A stretch of DNA of 64,000 bases from assembly GCF_030445035.2 (NCBI RefSeq), contig NC_080683.1, forward strand, positions 114,685,225 to 114,749,224. The letters run 5' to 3'. Positions 59,151-64,000 of the stretch are shown piece by piece. A program made the position numbers and the translations under genes. This stretch comes from Dasypus novemcinctus. Lineage: Eukaryota; Chordata; Mammalia; Cingulata; Dasypodidae. How positions within the stretch are numbered: position 1 is the first letter of the stretch; each line of letters starts with the position of its first letter. Under the pieces are notes generated by a model. The model ran no database searches, had not been told where the DNA came from, and was given only the letters and a program-made list of their open reading frames with translations.

Positions 59151-61436
59151 TCAACCTCATTTCTTAACCATTCTTGTAGCGGACAAACATTTCTCTGACA
59201 TTCAGTAATTTCTTTTGTTTTACTTGTTTAGTTTAGTTTAGTTTTCTTCTGTTAGTTGTGGGTCAAAAGAAAGACACCATTTCTATTTGGAAAGGAGTAT
59301 GTATAGCATGACCTCATTCTTTTTTATTAAAGTTTTTATGTTCTATCTCCCAGTTCATACAACTGCCAATTCATTTGTCCATCTTTTCTTCATCTTAAAT
59401 AGACCCAAAGAGAGATGTCCGAAATGATGTTCACCATGCTGTGAGACAATGTGGGAGACCATTATTTTCTCCTTGGCACTTTTCTCTATTGCCTACAATT
59501 CATTATGCTTATGTATTATTATGATGCTGAAACAAATAAAGCCATTACTTCTTAATGCATGTAATCATCTTTAATACACGTAATCGATGCTGTTTGAGCT
59601 CTGGTATTGAAGACATATGAGAAAGTGCCATGAGCACCTCAGTGCCCTAATTTAATACACTGGCCCAGAGCCATCTCTGAACCAGCCTTTCCAATGCTCT
59701 CTCTCATCACTTCCTGAAGGCTGCTTTAGATTGGTACAAGAGCTGCCTTTTCTTTTTTAAACATCTAGGGGCACCTGTTCTTTGAAGTGGGTGTCAGCTG
59801 CAGATGTAACACCCATTATCACGTGGTATCTGTTTTTAGTTAGTGGAAAATGCTGCAATACTTTACTTACCACCCCCCTTGAAAATCCTCAGACTTCAAA
59901 ACTTCCCACACGGGATAATTGCTTTTTTTTCCTTCTCAAGTCATTCTTTCTTGTTTATATCAGAGGCTATCGTTTTAGAATTTTCAAGGCACTGCTTTAA
60001 GTCTCCACTAATATAAATGGAAATAAACATAATAGATTATTTTTTTTTAAAGCAAGATACATGCTGATTGTCCAACTGGAAATATCAAAAAAATTCTTGG
60101 CAGCCTTCCATTTGGAAAGTCAAATGAATGATCAATTAAATAGCCACCAGCAACAAGTAGGAACATCTCCCAGAACAAATGTTACAGGTCAATTAACATG
60201 ACAAAAACAATTTTTCTTTAAGAATTCCACCATAGTTTTTCTAGTTAGCATCAATTGTATTTTCACTCTGAACAAACCAAAATATAAATTGTGAATATGT
60301 ATCGCATTCATCCAAAAATGTTTCCATGAATTACACCAAGAAATTAGTATGATGAAATATTGCTAGATCACTTAATTTCTGCTTCTAAGACTGCTGTAAC
60401 TATCTGAAACAAGAAATAAGCACTCATAATTAGAGTAGATAATGGGAAAATCCAGAGAATTCCTTAGTGACCTGGCTCTACAAAACCTCTGTCATCTCAA
60501 ATCTTTGTTGTTCTTTTCTTCTTTCTGAATAGTAATGAGAAACTATGGTGTGCTGTCAAGGTTGGCTACATAATTTGTGGAGCCCTGGGTGAAAATGACA
60601 AGCAGGGCCCTTGTTCAAAAACTCTTAAGAACTTCAAGATGGCTACAGCAGAGCATTAAACTGAGCATGGGACTTGTACAGCCACACAGTTGGATAGTCA
60701 TCATGTTAGTATGCATGCACTTATTTGTGTGTTCAGCCTTAAAGATTTCTGAGTTCTCAGCTGCAGATCCTGATTCTTGGAACTGGCTCCATTTCTACCT
60801 TAACAGAACCATCTTTTCTATGATGATATGACCTGTGGTGTCACCAATCAAAACTGGCGGTTGCCTTATTATTTATATGTTTCGCCCTTTAATGGTGAAG
60901 AGTAATATACATCTGGAGCCCAATGTCTGCTGACCTTTTTTATTCTCTCTATAACCTAACTTCAGAAACAAAACATTAAAAATTTTAAACACATGACCAC
61001 CCATCCATTCACCCATACATGAAAAGAGCCTTCAGAGTTGAGTAATCCAGTCTAGCAACCCCACTTCTAATGCCATCAGCAACAAGCTGCTGTGGGTGGG
61101 TGTCAGCTGGACATAGCATGTATGAAATCACAAGAAGGCAGCTTGAGGAAGAAAGACAAAGATTTGGCCAACGTAATAATCATTGCTTTTCATTTTTTCT
61201 TTCCTTTCCTTCCCTTTCTTTGAATTTCCTTTTCTTTTTTTTCTTTTTTCCTTTTTTTGGAAACTACCAGGAAGAGCTTCTAATATAACTTGCATGATAG
61301 TTGTTCACATACTGAAAGCATTTAATTAATTATTAAAAACCTATGTTAATTTATGCCAAATACAGAGAAAAAAAAATAAAAGACCAATAATGACATAAAA
61401 TGAATATTGGCATAAGCAGCGGAATATGTTCCATTG
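59151..61436. other. Unassigned sequence, no gene seen
   Basis: A possible DNA-transposon trace lies at 60555-60670 (GGAGCCCTGGGTGAAAATGA, GGCCCTTGTTCAAAAAC, AACTTCAAGATGGC) but I could not name the family. A pyrimidine-rich tract lies at about 61185-61260. The 72-84 residue frames here have no domain. Confidence 0.45.
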
Positions 61437-62400
61437 GGGCCACAAAAGTCAGATGGGGGATTTGCTTGAACCCTGGGATGCTAAACCAATAGGACAGGGG
61501 CCATCATGGTGAGTAAACTGATTTCCCTTTTGCAGGACAGTTAGACTAGTATGGTTGTTGAAACTGGACTGGGGAATCAGGAGAGTGAACATTGAAGTAT
61601 TGAAGATGTCCATAATTTGTGTTCCCTCCCATGGGATCAGGAACAAGCAGCACCTCTGCTAGAAGAGCCACATCTCCACTGAGCAGAGAGAGAACAACCT
61701 CACGTTCTTATAGTGCAGAATAAAGAAACGGAAAATTCGACTCAAATCCTCCACTCTCTCCGTGATAAGACAGCAGATAAGTTTTAAGTATGTGCCCCTG
61801 AGACACATGTTTTTCTGTTCTTTATCATTCTCCTAAAGGCAGAGAAGCAGAAGAATCATCTCCACTGCCCTGGAAGAGAGCATCTTCTGCGGCAATGAGG
61901 AAGGGCAGTTTTTGTTCATAACAAGCTGGGCACCAGGGGTAGCAGCGTTGGTGAAGGGGAAAGAAGCAGCCCAGAGAACCTTGAGGGATTGCCGTGTCTA
62001 CGCTGCTGTGCAGTGGCCACTGCTCAGGTCTAGCAGGAGACCTCAGGTGGCCCTTTGAAGACTTTGATGGAAGGAAGGGATATGGGCCGTTGATTAGCCA
62101 GAACTGTAGCAGTGGGAGAAGAAGGCCTTGTCTCACCACTGTCCAGGATTGGTAGAGGGACATAGATGTTTGGGGTATGGCACTCTCCTAGGTAGTTTGC
62201 AAAATGTGGGTTGAGGGAAAATTTCCCCTTGCTCAGAATGACTAAGGCGTCACATTTAGATCGAATATCAAGGCTTGCCAGGAAAGAGAACAACCCTTCT
62301 GAGTTTGGGGCCCAACTGTTGAAGAAGCGAACAAAAGGAACAGTAACGCTGCCTTTAAACTGCTCCAGGGATTTCTCTCATCCCTAAAAGATTGTGTACA
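61437..62400 (-). pseudogene. Candidate processed-pseudogene-like segment, unidentified
   Basis: On the minus strand three coding-like stretches follow one another in shifting frames. 62293-62030 encodes 87 residues and includes LDIRSKCDALVILSKGKFSL. 62163-61825 encodes 112 residues in another frame. Near 61700-61560 a third frame reads as LLSGDVALLAEVLLVPDPMG. The composition is more protein-like and more GC-rich than the surroundings. I do not recognise the protein. No poly(A) tail or target duplication is visible, so chance open frames or a diverged repeat remain possible. Confidence 0.3.
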
Positions 62401-62520
62401 TGGCCTCATTGTGGAAACATACTTAACCAGTCAAATCTCCTCTGTCCTTTACATGGATTTTCCTTAATCTCATTCGGCAAACTTGGTATATTTTTCCTGG
62501 CTTGTAACCTATCTGATTTT

Positions 62521-62554
62521 GTTAACTGTAGTTAACTGTAGTTAACTGTAGTTA
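62521..62554 (+). repeat. Perfect 10-base tandem repeat
   Basis: GTTAACTGTA occurs three times in a row from 62521 to 62550, followed by GTTA. The unit contains the HpaI palindrome GTTAAC. Confidence 0.97.
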
Positions 62555-64000
62555 TTATTCAAGGATAATAGCCCCACATGCTTTGTCCTCAAATTGACAT
62601 CCTAATTGAAGATCCAACTGAAGGTCATTCTTTGAGCAAGACGTCAAGCATTATTATTGATTTAGACACTGTAATTACAACACACATGGATGTGTATTTT
62701 CCTTTCCTACACAAGCATCTACCTCTTTTCTCACAGATACTAAGATGCAGACAGAAATGGAGGGAGAAATTATGATGATAAATAAAATAAATATGACTTG
62801 ACAGTTTTTGTGGGGGGGCATAATTTTTATTATTAACAACAATGGATAAATACATTTTAAGGGGCAATGATAATCATATATAAGAAGAACATTTTGAAAA
62901 CTGCCCTGGCCAAACTGTTTGTGTATGTTAGTAACAATCATCTTCATTTCTCCTTTTATTCTCATTCTTACAGATAAAATTTGAATTATTCTAACTCTTT
63001 AATGAAGGCCACTCTTTCTTTCCCCAACAAGTTGTAGAAGAAAAAAATGAACTCAACAGACACATGAAATAGAAAAACTCTTCTTTGAATATGTTCTTGA
63101 TAGGCAAACTTCAGAATTAAACTTCCTCAGAAAAACCAACTTACCCCTAGTTTTATATAATCATTATTTAAGAAAGATCTCAGATAGAAATAAACCATTT
63201 TCCTTCCACCAACTTGCAGGAACAATAAATAAGACTCTTTTTATAGTGTAAAAAGGCAAACGTAAGTAATATTTGTTTAATAAAGTGCTGAAAATTCCAC
63301 CTCAAATTTACAATCATTAAGCTCATTGTCTTCATAGTCTTGGACCTACCAGTTTTGTTTGGGAATAAGGAAAAGGGATTAAAGAAAAAATCCTTGATTT
63401 CCTCTTACATATGTCATGAGAGCAATAAAAAAACCAACAAAATAGGAAGTATGAAACTCATACACAAAATTGTTAGCTTCTTTAGCATAGGGACCATATC
63501 TGACTCAACTTTCCGTAAGTTTCTTCCACAGCAAGCCACAAAGCTACTGGTTTATGGAACAGGAGGGCCACCTCATTACTGGAGGATGATTTGTCCTGAA
63601 AAAACTCATTTAAAGTTAACCTACTTTAAATAGGGAACAAAATGTCATGTGCAGAGTAAACAAAAGCTTTGATTATCTTATTTTGGAAAAGGTAACCAAA
63701 CTTATAAAATGACTAAGTATTGTATCTTATATTCTACAAAATATAGGTTATAATTGTAACCCTGCTCTAATTACTAGAACAAAGAATGAATCAAGTACTG
63801 ATTCTTTTTAAGGCAATTTTTCTAACAAAGATGTAAGCTAGCGGGATTTGATACCATTCACTACCTGTTTGACTTTTGCTAATTGATCATAATAAGAGCC
63901 ATTATTCAGGAGCTTTAATTTCCCAAGATGCTCTTTCAAGGCACTGACATGCAAATTCTTGTCAATTTTCTCTTATTAATGGTCTATCAGATCATTTGTC
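62555..64000. other. Unassigned sequence, no gene seen
   Basis: AT-rich sequence. The frames at 62578-62965 and 63340-63633 (up to 97 residues) lack any recognised domain or conserved motif. Confidence 0.5.

Noticed and set aside
62521-62554. CRISPR-like short direct repeats
   Set aside because: The 10-base units are directly adjacent with no spacers, and the sequence is mammalian.

Overview
This window reads as nuclear genomic DNA from a placental mammal, most likely an armadillo (Xenarthra, Dasypus type). It is AT-rich, has no dense coding, and is packed with nested retrotransposons. The diagnostic signal is a family of about 0.4 kb tRNA-derived SINEs. They start near GGAAGCGGACTTGGCCCAG, carry a GGTTCAAACCC-type box B and end in AAATAAATAAATCTTTAAAA. 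I recognise them from memory as the armadillo DAS family, plus a simpler xenarthran tRNA-Ala-like relative. MIR, LINE2, MLT1-type LTRs, HAL1, hAT and Tigger remains supply the older mammalian background. I found no intact protein-coding gene. Nearly all longer open frames lie inside SINEs on either strand or inside decayed LINE and transposase sequence.

Layout. 1-1,656: an unassigned stretch, then a Tigger transposon remnant beside a SINE. 3.3-5.3 kb: a recent SINE in an older repeat, then a solo LTR. 5.5-14.3 kb: a deeply nested stack. An MLT1-type LTR was split by a U6 snRNA/L1 chimeric retrotransposon, which was itself later hit by two SINEs and a long L1-tailed element that carries LTR pieces. 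14-25.5 kb: mostly unassigned sequence with two SINEs, a LINE2 end and two more L1-tailed elements. 25.6-29.4 kb: L1 ORF1-like, L1 3'UTR-like and L1 ORF2-like blocks with a SINE and an LTR inserted. 30-36 kb: a hAT piece, an L1 split by an LTR, an antisense L1 and a MIR. 36-39.6 kb: nothing recognised. 39.6-43.5 kb: another L1 stack. 43.5-47.3 kb: a MIR, a short CpG-rich island and a LINE2. 47.3-48.6 kb: two MLT1-type LTRs back to back, the second split by an L1-tailed element. 49-54.7 kb: LINE2, three MIRs and a young SINE. 55-59 kb: L1-like 3' ends and a HAL1 split by a small hAT element and a double tRNA-like SINE. 59-64 kb: mostly unassigned, with one interrupted coding-like stretch on the minus strand near 61.4-62.4 kb.

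Nothing here works together as a gene system. The biology is retrotransposition: L1 machinery mobilised L1 itself, the SINEs, a U6 RNA and a non-autonomous family sharing the L1 3' end. Target-site duplications still readable around many copies let the order of insertion be reconstructed. All family names rest on pattern recognition from memory; no database search was possible.
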